A stretch of 53,538 bases of DNA, from NCBI GenBank assembly GCA_005804885.1, contig SYOX01000239.1, forward strand, positions 1 through 53,538, written 5' to 3'. The position numbers and the translations under genes are program-made. Numbering within the stretch: position 1 is the first letter of the stretch; each line of letters starts with the position of its first letter. Below the pieces are notes generated by a model, which saw only the letters and a list, made by a program, of their open reading frames with translations, did not search any database and had not been told where the DNA came from. This DNA is from Pseudomonadota bacterium. GTDB taxonomy: Bacteria; Myxococcota_A; Bradymonadia; Bradymonadales; GCA-2716585. This document shows positions 18,742 to 26,376 of the stretch, piece after piece.

Positions 18742-19347
18742 TCACGGCCCCAGGACAGGCGCCTCGAAGCGCCCGACGAGGACGCGGAGGACCCCGCAGG
18801 GCTGCCCGCTGGCCCGCGCGGAGACGACCCCGGCGCTGCACCCGCCCTGCCCGTTGACGGGGACGTCCTCGACCGGCACCAGCGCCGAGTCGATCTGGAC
18901 GCGGCTGGCGTCCAGGCGCCGCATGGCGCTGCTCTTGATCCCGCCCCCCCGACACACCCCGTCCTGCGCGACCCCCGTCGTGATCGACTCCCCGTAGAGA
19001 TCCCCGCGCTCGGTGGCATGGTTGAAGGAGAAGTCCTGCTCGCTGAGCACCGGCTCCAGGCGAGCGAGCGCCCCGGCCTTGGCGCGGCACGCCTCCACGC
19101 CCTCGCAGGTGACGGCCTTGACCAGCACGCGCCCCAGGACGTCCACGCCCTGCACGAGCAGGAAGGGCTCCGCCGCCGCCTCCAGCACCGATCCGCCCTC
19201 CTCCAGGCAGCCCGCCGCGTTCTCCGTCATGCGCTCGACCCTGTAGATCCCCTCCAGATCGACGGCCAGCGCCTCGACAGCGTCCTCCTCGGGGGCACAC
19301 CCCGACGCGCAGAGCATCGCCGCGATCTGAAGCCACGCCGCGCCCAC
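18742..19347 (-). CDS. Small exported lipoprotein of unknown function
   Basis: About 201 residues from the GTG at 19347. WLQIAAMLCASGC gives a lipobox with the modified Cys near residue 16. The mature part has five or six Cys residues (AAGCLEEG, VTCEGVEACRAK, GVCRGG, GGCSAG, QPCGVL), likely disulfide-paired. No family is recognised. The upstream region consists of in-frame 30-bp repeats, each with GGAGATC and a downstream GTG, so translation could begin at several points. It converges with the hydrolase gene, with seven bases between stops. Confidence 0.62.
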   Translation of the reverse strand: MGAAWLQIAAMLCASGCAPEEDAVEALAVDLEGIYRVERMTENAAGCLEEGGSVLEAAAEPFLLVQGVDVLGRVLVKAVTCEGVEACRAKAGALARLEPVLSEQDFSFNHATERGDLYGESITTGVAQDGVCRGGGIKSSAMRRLDASRVQIDSALVPVEDVPVNGQGGCSAGVVSARASGQPCGVLRVLVGRFEAPVLGP

Positions 19348-19468
19348 CCTCGACCTCGATCTCCGCGCCTCGCCCACCCTCGGCCCCGATCTCCACGCCC
19401 CGCTCACCCTCGACCCCGATCTCCGCGCCTCGCCCACCCTCGACCCTGAACTCCACGCCCCGCTCACC
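19341..19468 (-). repeat. 30-bp tandem repeats carrying repeated ribosome site and GTG
   Basis: Read on the minus strand, about four units of 30 bases contain GGAGATCGGGGTCGAGGGTG and variants. Each unit therefore has a GGAG-type site followed by an in-frame GTG for the small lipoprotein. The last unit provides the start that gives a normal signal peptide. Units alternate slightly between GTGGGCGAGGC and GTGAGCGGGGC. Confidence 0.82.
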
Positions 19469-19534
19469 CGCTCACCTCCCCCTCCATGTCGCCTCCCTCG
19501 GAGATCCCGGCCACCCACGACCCCGCAGGATCAC

Positions 19535-20554
19535 CTACCCCCGACCCAGCCTCACCACGATCTTCCCGAAGTGCCCCCCCGACGCCATCCTCGCCAGCGC
19601 CTCCGGTGCCTCCTCAAATTCAAAAACCGAGTCGATGACAGGCTTTATCGCGTGCAGCTCGAAGGCGGCGTTCATCCGCTCGAAGGCCGCCCGCGGCCCG
19701 ACGATGACCCCCTGGACCCGGATCTGCTGCATCAAGACCGGGACGATGTTGATCTTCGAGGCCCCGCCGCTCAAGATCCCGATCATCGCGATCGTCCCCC
19801 CCGGCCGCACCGCCTTCAGCGACTGCTCCAGCGTCCCCGCCCCGCCGACCTCCACGACAAGATCCACGCCATCGCCGCCGGCCAGATCCGCCGCCGCCTT
19901 GCCCCACGCCGGCTCCGAGGCGTAGTTGATCCCGGCGCTGGCGCCCATCATCATGGCCCGCGCCAGCTTCTCGTCCGAGCTCGACGTGACGATCACCCTG
20001 GCGCCGGCCGCCCGCGCGATCTGGAGCGCGAAGATCGAAACCCCCCCCGTGCCCTGCACCAGCACCACCTGCCCCGGCGAGATCCCCCCAAGCTCCACCA
20101 GCGCCGACCAGGCCGTCACCGCCGCGCAGGGCAGGCACGCGGCCTCCTCGTCGCTCAGGTGGGCGGGCACCTTGACCACCCCCTCGGCGTCCAGCACCCG
20201 CCGCTCGCACAGCACCCCGTCCAGCGGCCCGCCCAGCGTCGTCCGCAGCGCCGCCCTGTCCGGCGCGCCGCTCATCCAACCCTGCGCGAAGATCGGCGCC
20301 ACCCGGTCGCCCACCGACACCCGCTCGACCCCCTGCCCTACCTCGACGACCTCCCCCACCCCGTCCGAGCACGGGATCAGCGGCAAGGGCTGCCTCGGGT
20401 TGTAGTGCCCGCGGATCATCAATAGATCTCGATAGTTGAGCGACACCGCGCGCATCTGGACCGACACCTGCCCTGGCCCGACCCTCGGCTCGTCCCGCTC
20501 CACGACCCTCAGGTTCTCCACCCCGAACTGACCCTCAACGACGATCGCCTTCAT
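19535..20554 (-). CDS. Medium-chain NAD(P)-dependent oxidoreductase (quinone-oxidoreductase-like)
   Basis: A 339-residue MDR-superfamily enzyme. The N-terminal GroES-like domain includes NYRDLLMIRGHY and IPCSDGVGEVVEVGQGV. The catalytic zinc ligands of true alcohol dehydrogenases are not evident in it. The Rossmann domain has VLVQGTGGVSIFALQIARA as the cofactor-binding strand-loop-helix, followed by VIVTSSSDEKL, where Ser residues after the strand favour NADP. The C-terminus ends SGGHFGKIVVRL, typical of the family. It probably reduces quinones or enones, or oxidises an alcohol. The start ATG at 20554 sits behind a perfect AGGAGG. Confidence 0.88.
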   Translation of the reverse strand: MKAIVVEGQFGVENLRVVERDEPRVGPGQVSVQMRAVSLNYRDLLMIRGHYNPRQPLPLIPCSDGVGEVVEVGQGVERVSVGDRVAPIFAQGWMSGAPDRAALRTTLGGPLDGVLCERRVLDAEGVVKVPAHLSDEEAACLPCAAVTAWSALVELGGISPGQVVLVQGTGGVSIFALQIARAAGARVIVTSSSDEKLARAMMMGASAGINYASEPAWGKAAADLAGGDGVDLVVEVGGAGTLEQSLKAVRPGGTIAMIGILSGGASKINIVPVLMQQIRVQGVIVGPRAAFERMNAAFELHAIKPVIDSVFEFEEAPEALARMASGGHFGKIVVRLGRG

Positions 20555-20593
20555 CCCCACCTCCTTGATTCCCCGCCACTCTACCACGATCCC

Positions 20594-20976
20594 TCGCACT
20601 GCACCCCCTGTCCCCCGAGAGGCACTGCCTCCCGAAGGGCACTGCCCTCGCGGCGCAAGGGGGACGCTTGTATGACGGGCACGGCGGATCGCACACTCCA
20701 CCCCCTGTCCCCCTCCTCGCTGCGCAAGGAGGGGGAACGCTCGTATTACGGGCAAGATGGATCAGGGAGGCTCGTTGGGTAGGCACGGTGGTCCGGGGTG
20801 GGTGGGCCGCAGGAGCCATCGCCGGGATCACTGGCCGTCTGGGGCGGGTGGCGAGACCCCGTCGGGAACAGTCGTCGGGGCGGGACTCGATCCACCCGAA
20901 GCCGTAATACGAGCGTTCCCCCTCCTTGCGCCGCGAGGGAGGCAGTGCCTCTCGGGGGACAGGGGGTGGAGTGCGA
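20594..20976. repeat. Large hairpin element with 40-bp and 30-bp inverted arms (family D)
   Basis: The outer arms 20594-20633 and 20937-20976 match at 39 of 40 positions as inverted copies (core CACCCCCTGTCCCCCGAGAG). The inner arms 20722-20751 and 20902-20931 are a perfect 30-bp inverted repeat (core GGGGGAACGCTCGTATTACG). About 150 bases lie between the inner arms. Further degenerate units of the same type (GGACAGGGGGTGGAGTG) continue to about 21058. No gene is seen. It lies in the divergent spacer between the oxidoreductase and the next lipoprotein. Confidence 0.87.
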
Positions 20977-21163
20977 TCCGCCTCCTCCCCCACGACGAGC
21001 GTCCCCCCTCCTCGTGGAACGAGGAGGGGGACAGGGGGTGGAGTGTGCGGCACAGGGGGTGCTGTGCGGAGCGCCCATCCCCTCGGATCGAGGTCGTACC
21101 ACTGTCGCAACGGCCCACGCTCCGCTAGTATCGCCCTGGACGGAGCGCACCCAGGGAGGTTCG

Positions 21164-22240
21164 ATGCCCGCCAGCCCCTTCAGCCTGTCCTCCGAGAAGC
21201 GCCTCGCCGCCCTCCTCGGCCTCGCCATGATCTTCGCCTCCGCCGCGCCCGCCTGCGACACCAGCCCCCCCGCCGGTCTGGCGCCTGCGGAGGCCGGCGA
21301 CGCCAGCCCTGACGACGCCGACGGCTCCAGCCTCGATCCCCGCGACGCCCTGACCCCCGAGGATGACGAAGACGCCCCCTCGCCCGAGGACACCCCTGAA
21401 AGCGACGCTGACGACGCCCCCCCTCAAGACGCCGGGATCGAAGACACGGCGACGCCCGACGACGTCCCCCCGGACACCCCCGATCCGCCCACGCCCGACG
21501 TCGACGAGGCGCCCGACGCCGACCCGATGGCCGACGCCGCCCAGCCCGAGCCCGACGTCGAGGAGCCGTGCACGCAGGAGACCGCCTGGCAGGACCGCGA
21601 CGGCGACGGCCAGGGCGACCCGAACGCCCCCCTGATCTGGTGCGTCGAGCGCGGCCTGCCCGACGGCGCCTCCGAGAACCGCCTCGACTGCGATGACGAC
21701 GATCCGCAGGTCTTCACCGGCGCGCGCCTCTGCTCCGCCGACGGCCGCGACGTGGCGATCTGCGCCAACGGCCTGCTCAGGATCATCGAGGTGTGCGGCT
21801 TCGACAAGGAGTGCTTCATCGCCCCCGACGGCCCCCACTGCGGCTGCCCCGAGGGCGAGCGCCGATGCGAGGAGTGGTTCGTGCGGATCTGCGCCCCCGA
21901 CAGGCTCGAATACTCCGGCCACGACTGCCGACCCGACGACTGCGACGGCGACCGCTGCCCAGGCTGCACCATCGCCTTCGCCTTCCGCGACGCCGACCGC
22001 GACGGCCAGGGCAACCTCCACGACTACCGGACCCATTGCATCGAAGACGGCCTGCCCAGCGGCTTCGTGTCCACGGGCACCGATTGCCGCGACGCCGATC
22101 CGACCGTCAAGGACGGGGATCAGGCCTGCGCGCCGCGCGGCGACGCCATCATCCGCTGCGAGCAGGGATGGGAGGCCCGCGTCGAGTCCTGCCCCGGCGG
22201 CTGCGTCGTGACGGGGCCAGGCCGCGCCGCCTGCCGATAG
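21164..22240 (+). CDS. MopE-type metal-binding lipoprotein
   Basis: A 358-residue exported protein. A signal peptide ends around ASAAPAC, probably a lipobox, and is followed by about 100 residues of Asp/Glu/Pro-rich linker. Two Asp-rich modules follow. The first is QDRDGDGQGDP with RLDCDDDDPQVFTGA; the second is DADRDGQGN with GTDCRDADPTV. Both match the DxDGDGxG...DCDDxDP motif of MopE-type putative metal-binding proteins. Between them are Cys-rich segments (CGCPEGERRCEEW). It is probably a calcium-dependent surface protein; the role is unknown. The ATG has AGGGAGG upstream. Confidence 0.8.
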   Translation: MPASPFSLSSEKRLAALLGLAMIFASAAPACDTSPPAGLAPAEAGDASPDDADGSSLDPRDALTPEDDEDAPSPEDTPESDADDAPPQDAGIEDTATPDDVPPDTPDPPTPDVDEAPDADPMADAAQPEPDVEEPCTQETAWQDRDGDGQGDPNAPLIWCVERGLPDGASENRLDCDDDDPQVFTGARLCSADGRDVAICANGLLRIIEVCGFDKECFIAPDGPHCGCPEGERRCEEWFVRICAPDRLEYSGHDCRPDDCDGDRCPGCTIAFAFRDADRDGQGNLHDYRTHCIEDGLPSGFVSTGTDCRDADPTVKDGDQACAPRGDAIIRCEQGWEARVESCPGGCVVTGPGRAACR

Positions 22241-22566
22241 CCCGGCGACAAGGCCCCGCCCTCGGCGCTCTCACGGCCGCTGACATCGAGGCCCGCCGCG
22301 AGGCCGACAAGGCCCCGCGCCCTCGACCACCACCCCAGACGCCGCGCTCTCAACCCTCGTCCCAGACGCCGCGCTCCCAACCCTGCACGCCGACCCGTCG
22401 GGATCGCCGCGCCCTCGCGAGGGTCGATCCAGGCCATCGGCCGCTACCTTGCGGCTTTAACACTTCTTCATAAGGCCAACACACTGGCGCAACAGCGATG
22501 GCGCATTCTCCATCCACTGGCCGAGGCCGGGGTCGCTCGACGAAGAAGAGTAGACGAGGAGCCAAG
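22241..22566. other. Spacer with short decayed repeats
   Basis: Two similar blocks of the type GCGACAAGGCCCCGCCCTCG occur at about 22246 and 22302. Two adjacent copies of CCCAGACGCCGCGCTC lie near 22335-22375. The remainder, towards the ATG at 22567, probably contains the promoter of the Spy-like operon, but I do not see a convincing -35/-10 pair. No gene is supported here. Confidence 0.45.
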
Positions 22567-23409
22567 ATGCACTGCAGTTCAAAGGTCGAGTCGGGTTGCA
22601 AGAATCACAAGCGCGGGCGCTGGGGCCGGGCGATCGTCATGCTGACGCTGGCGGCGGCGGTGGCGATTGCCGCAGCGGCCTGCGGGCACCGAGGCCACCA
22701 CGGGCATCGGGACCTGAGCCCCGAGGCCGTCGAGCGGCGCGCCATCGACCGCCTCGGCTGGGCGCTGGACGACATCGACGCCGACGACAAGCAGCGAGCC
22801 ACCATAGAGGCGCTGGCCAGGGGCCTGATGCCCGACCTCCACAAGCTGCGCGCCCTCCACGACCCGACCCGCGAGGTCATCGCCGGCGAGCTGCTCTCGG
22901 GCAAGCCGGACGCCAACAAGATCCACACGACGATCGACGAGGCGGCCCGGCCGACCCTGAGCTTCGTCCACAAGGTCGCCGACGCGGCCATCGGGGCCCA
23001 CGCGGCGCTGCGGCCCGACCAGCGCGCCGAGCTGGCCGAGCGCTGGGATCGCCCGGCGCGGCAGTGGGAGGACAACTGGATGATCGACGCCGGCATCGAC
23101 CGGGCGCTCGACAAGCTCGACGCCAGCCCCGCCCAGGAGGAGCTGGTCCTCGATCGCCGCGAGCGGCTGGAGAAGCGCGCCAAGGCCACCCTGAAGCTCC
23201 ACGAGGGCAACCGGGCCGCGCTCGTGGCGCAGATGCGCTCGAACAAGCCCGACCCCAGGAAGGTCCACGCGCTCATCGACAGCACCGCCACCGAGGTTCA
23301 GGGCCTGGTTCATGATCTGGCCGGCGCCGCCGTGGACATCGCTGCGACCCTGACGCCCAAACAGCGCGACCTGATCCAGCAGAAGATCGCCGAACACCAC
23401 CGCAAATAG
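22567..23409 (+). CDS. Spy/CpxP-like periplasmic lipoprotein with duplicated domain
   Basis: A 280-residue exported protein. The hydrophobic segment ends AAAAC, a lipobox, followed by a His-rich stretch (GHRGHHGHRD). Two similar helical domains follow, each with LxxDxxQ-like and RxxIxxxxTLxxxQR-like segments. The first runs from AIDRLGWALDDI to HAALRPDQRAELAERW and the second from GIDRALDKLD to ATLTPKQRDLIQQKI. This is the layout of Spy/CpxP and related metal-sensing proteins, duplicated in one chain. Such proteins act as periplasmic chaperones or stress sensors. The ATG has GAGGAG upstream. A sigma factor and a two-component pair follow on the same strand. Confidence 0.78.
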   Translation: MHCSSKVESGCKNHKRGRWGRAIVMLTLAAAVAIAAAACGHRGHHGHRDLSPEAVERRAIDRLGWALDDIDADDKQRATIEALARGLMPDLHKLRALHDPTREVIAGELLSGKPDANKIHTTIDEAARPTLSFVHKVADAAIGAHAALRPDQRAELAERWDRPARQWEDNWMIDAGIDRALDKLDASPAQEELVLDRRERLEKRAKATLKLHEGNRAALVAQMRSNKPDPRKVHALIDSTATEVQGLVHDLAGAAVDIAATLTPKQRDLIQQKIAEHHRK

Positions 23410-23425
23410 GCAACCGGGCGCGGGG

Positions 23426-23446
23426 CCGCCGGCCCTCGACCGGCGG
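23426..23446 (+). terminator. GC hairpin after the Spy-like gene
   Basis: A perfect 7-bp stem CCGCCGG/CCGGCGG with a 7-base loop lies 16 bases after the stop. No T-tract follows. It may be a partial terminator or an RNA-stabilising structure rather than a full stop, since the downstream genes are on the same strand. Confidence 0.4.
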
Positions 23447-23460
23447 ACCTCGCCTCTCGC

Positions 23461-23559
23461 GGGGTTACTGGATGCGATCCAGCCCTCATGCCCTCAGGAC
23501 GCGGCGGTCGAGCGACCCCCACGAGGGCACACAGGAGGCGAATGGCATCCCGTAACCCC
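23461..23559. promoter_or_regulatory. Spaced 15-bp inverted repeat upstream of the sigma factor gene
   Basis: GGGGTTACTGGATGC (23461-23475) and GCATCCCGTAACCCC (23545-23559) are inverted copies matching at 14 of 15 positions, separated by 69 bases. They lie 58 bases before the sigma factor start. They could form an RNA stem in the leader or be paired protein sites; which is not determined. Confidence 0.45.
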
Positions 23560-23616
23560 AGGGGAGGTGAGACCCCACCCAACATGAGAACAGACGACAG
23601 AAGAAGGAGATAGAAG

Positions 23617-24195
23617 ATGAGAGATGAGAACTTGATTGCCCGACTCAGGCGACAGGAGCCCGACGCGCTCCAGGACTTCTACCGGGAGTACGGCCCCTCG
23701 ATCTTGAGCGTGGCCTTCCCGATCGTCGGGGACACCTGGGATGCCGAGGAGGTCCTTCAGGACGTCGTCTGGACGGTTCATCGCAAGATCCACACCTTCG
23801 AGGGGCGGACGGAGTTCTGGTGGTGGGTCTGCCAGATCACGCGCAACGCCTCTCGGATGCTGCTCCGCAAGCGCAAGCGGGTGCCGACGCCGATCTCTCA
23901 GGGCGAGGTGGAGTATTTGATCGAGACGGGGGATCACCCCTCGGTGGCGACGCCGGAGCAGGCGCTGGCGCTCTTGCGGGCCGAGCGCAGGCTTGGGGAC
24001 GAGCTGCGGCAGATGGACCCGCTCAACCGGCAGGTTTTTCAGGCGATGGATCTCAAGGGGCAGACGAAGGAGGAGGCGGCCGAGGATCTGGGCTTGTCGG
24101 TCGAGGCGCTCAAGAGCCGGCTGCACCGCGTCCGCAAGGCGCTGCGCAGCACCATCCAGCTTGAGGGCCTCGGCGAGGCCTTTGCGCCGGCCTAG
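23617..24195 (+). CDS. RNA polymerase sigma factor, ECF type
   Basis: A 192-residue sigma-70-family regulator. Region 2 spans about residues 5-85, with DALQDFYREYGPSILSVAF, then DAEEVLQDVVWTVHRKI and the aromatic TFEGRTEFWWWVCQITRNAS (the -10-recognising segment). Region 4 spans about 125-180, with LNRQVFQAMDLKGQTKEEAA and the helix-turn-helix LGLSVEALKSRLHRVRKAL. Sigma region 3 is absent, as usual for ECF factors. No anti-sigma gene is adjacent; the Spy-like gene lies upstream and the response regulator starts 14 bases downstream. The ATG follows AAGGAGATAGAAG. Confidence 0.9.
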   Translation: MRDENLIARLRRQEPDALQDFYREYGPSILSVAFPIVGDTWDAEEVLQDVVWTVHRKIHTFEGRTEFWWWVCQITRNASRMLLRKRKRVPTPISQGEVEYLIETGDHPSVATPEQALALLRAERRLGDELRQMDPLNRQVFQAMDLKGQTKEEAAEDLGLSVEALKSRLHRVRKALRSTIQLEGLGEAFAPA

Positions 24196-24209
24196 GCGGG
24201 AGGAGTACA

Positions 24210-24941
24210 ATGGGGGCGCAGGCGGGGATGGGCGAGGAGCGCGGCGCGGACATGGGTAACGAGCGCGTATTGTTGATCGACGATGACGCGCGGCTCCACG
24301 ATCTGCTCGACAGCTATCTGGGGAGCCACGGCTTTGTGCTCAGCCACGCCTACGACGGCCAGCAGGGGCTGGCGATGCTGTCGCGGGAGGCCTGGGACGT
24401 GCTCCTGGTCGACATCATGATGCCGGGGATGGACGGGCTGGAGGTGTTGCGGCGGGTGCGGGCGCGCGGCGCCACGCCCGTGATCATGCTCACCGCGCGC
24501 GGCGACGACACGGACCGGATCGTGGGCCTGGAGATGGGCGCGGACGACTACATCCCCAAGCCCTTCAACCCCCGCGAGCTGCTCGCGCGGCTCAAGGCGG
24601 TCCTGCGGCGGGCTGGCGGGGCCATGGTCAGCGAGCGCATCCAGCTCCAGGACGTCCTGATCGACCTGGGCAAGCGCGAGGCCAGCCGCGCTGGCGAGGA
24701 TCTGAAGCTGACCGGGATCGAGTTCGACATCCTGGTGGCGCTGGCCCGGCGAGCCGGGCGCGTCGTGACCCGCGAGGCGCTGCTGGAGGCCGCTGGCCGC
24801 GGCGACGTCTTCGTCGGCGACCGCACCGTCGACGTCCACATCTCCCACCTTCGCAACAAGCTCGGCGACGACCCGCGCTCGCCGGACTTCATCAAGACCA
24901 TCCGCGGCGTCGGCTACATCTTCTCCAAGGGATCGCCATGA
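24210..24941 (+). CDS. Response regulator, OmpR/PhoB family (CpxR-like)
   Basis: A 243-residue regulator. The receiver domain (about residues 18-130) has the acidic DDD cluster, the phospho-acceptor Asp68 in LLVDIMMPGMDG, MLTARGDD and the conserved Lys in YIPKPFNPREL. The C-terminal winged helix includes TGIEFDILVALARRAGRVVT and RTVDVHISHLRNKLGDD...IRGVGYIF. The gene shares four bases with the sensor kinase gene downstream, so they are translationally coupled. The start at 24210 follows GAGGAGTACA. An internal ATG at MGNERVLL is an alternative. Confidence 0.95.
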   Translation: MGAQAGMGEERGADMGNERVLLIDDDARLHDLLDSYLGSHGFVLSHAYDGQQGLAMLSREAWDVLLVDIMMPGMDGLEVLRRVRARGATPVIMLTARGDDTDRIVGLEMGADDYIPKPFNPRELLARLKAVLRRAGGAMVSERIQLQDVLIDLGKREASRAGEDLKLTGIEFDILVALARRAGRVVTREALLEAAGRGDVFVGDRTVDVHISHLRNKLGDDPRSPDFIKTIRGVGYIFSKGSP

Positions 24942-26203
24942 GCCAGCTTCGGCGCTTCTGGGGCCAGACCCTCACCCGGCGGATCTACGGCTGGTTCGGC
25001 CTGACGATCCTGGCGACGCTGACCGTCGTGGCGATCGTCATGTCGATCATCCACGCCTCGGGCCTGAGCGCCTGGCAGAAGGAGGTCAACCGCTTCGAGA
25101 CCTTCACCGGCAACCACCTCGCCTCGCTCTGGGACAGGCCCGACGAGCGCGACGGGCTCATCGACGCCATGGCGCGCGATCTGGAGATCAACGCCCGGCT
25201 GGAGACCCCCGAGGGCCAGCTGCTCATCGCCCGCGGCCCCTCCTGCGACTGCAACCTCCACGGGCGCACCATCAAGATCATGCGCCAGGACCAGCAGCTC
25301 GGCACTCTGACCGTCTGCAAGTCCCGACGCCCCAAGGCGCCCCTCTTCGTCCTGATCGGCACGCTGCTCTTCGTCTACGGGGTCCTGTGGCTGGCCTCGC
25401 TCAAGATCGCCCGCGAGATCGGGCGGCCGCTGCGCGAGCTCTCCCAGGTCGCCCGCGCGCTCGGCGACGGCGACCTGTCCGCCCGCGCGGTGGGCGCCGA
25501 GGGCTCCGCCGACGAGATCCGCACCCTGGCCGGCGCCCTGAACGAGATGGCCGTCCGCATCGAGCAACAGCTGCGCGCGCAGCGCCGCCTGCTGGCCGAG
25601 GTCTCCCACGAGCTGCGCACCCCGCTCGGGCACCTGCGCCTGATCGTCGAGATCCTGCGCGAGGGCGGCGACCAGCGGCGCCGCCTGGACGACCTGGAGC
25701 GCGAGGTCGTCGAGATGGACGACCTCGTCGATCAGCTCCTGGCCAACTCGCGCCTCGACTTCGAACTGCGCCAGCGCCAGGTCCTGAGCGCCACCGAGGT
25801 CACCCTGGAGGCCATCGAGCGCGCCGGCCTCGACCCCACGCTGCTCGAAGTCCTCGACGACTGCCACTTCGAAGGCGACGCCACCCTCATCGGCCGCGCC
25901 CTGGCCAACCTGATCCGCAACGGCTCGCAGCACGGCCGCGGGGTCACCGCCCTGCGCGTCGAGCGACGAGGCAACGACGTCGCCTTCCTCGTCGAGGACA
26001 AGGGCCCCGGCCTCCCCGACGACGAGCGCCAGCGCCTCTTTGACCCCTTCGTCCGCTTCGACACCCTCGCCCACAACGGCACCCTGGGCCTCGGGCTCTT
26101 CCTCGTGCGCCGCATCGCCGACGCCCACGGCGGCGACGTCATCGCCGAGCAGTGCGAAGGCGGCGGCGCCCGCGTCGGCTTCCGGCTCCCCCCCTCCGCC
26201 TGA
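24938..26203 (+). CDS. Sensor histidine kinase (CpxA-like)
   Basis: A 421-residue membrane kinase. TM1 is at about 14-36 and TM2 at about 132-153. Between them is a short periplasmic domain containing GPSCDCNLHG, two closely spaced Cys with a nearby His. A HAMP segment follows (REIGRPLRELSQVARALGDG). The dimerisation/phosphotransfer helix is EVSHELRTPLGHLRLIVEIL with His224. The ATP-binding domain shows the N-box LANLIRNGSQHG, then VEDKGPGLPDDERQRLFDPF and GLGLFLVRRIADAHGG. The overall layout matches CpxA and related envelope-stress kinases. Confidence 0.93.
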   Translation: MSQLRRFWGQTLTRRIYGWFGLTILATLTVVAIVMSIIHASGLSAWQKEVNRFETFTGNHLASLWDRPDERDGLIDAMARDLEINARLETPEGQLLIARGPSCDCNLHGRTIKIMRQDQQLGTLTVCKSRRPKAPLFVLIGTLLFVYGVLWLASLKIAREIGRPLRELSQVARALGDGDLSARAVGAEGSADEIRTLAGALNEMAVRIEQQLRAQRRLLAEVSHELRTPLGHLRLIVEILREGGDQRRRLDDLEREVVEMDDLVDQLLANSRLDFELRQRQVLSATEVTLEAIERAGLDPTLLEVLDDCHFEGDATLIGRALANLIRNGSQHGRGVTALRVERRGNDVAFLVEDKGPGLPDDERQRLFDPFVRFDTLAHNGTLGLGLFLVRRIADAHGGDVIAEQCEGGGARVGFRLPPSA

Positions 26204-26214
26204 CCTCCCCCTGA

Positions 26215-26376
26215 TACCCGATCACAGACGAAGGGCTTGCTTTGTGGGCCAGGACAGGGGGATGACCTGGGCCTGGGCCTGAGCGAGGCTGGTGCACCGC
26301 ACCGCCGACTGAAGGCCCTGGCTCAGGGCGCCGCCTGGACCGGCCACAAAGTGAGTCTCTCGGCTGTGGTCTGGTA
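26215..26376 (+). mobile_element. 162-bp inverted-repeat element, copy 2 (family B, MITE-like)
   Basis: The length and interior match the other two copies. The right end is intact (CTGTGGTCTGGTA); the left end has two changes (TACCCGATCACAG). The flanks are TGA on the left and TTA on the right, both TNA but not identical. The right flank TTA (26377-26379) is the TAA stop of the sulfatase-fold gene on the other strand. The left edge is 11 bases beyond the sensor kinase stop, so it fills the convergent spacer almost exactly. Confidence 0.88.
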
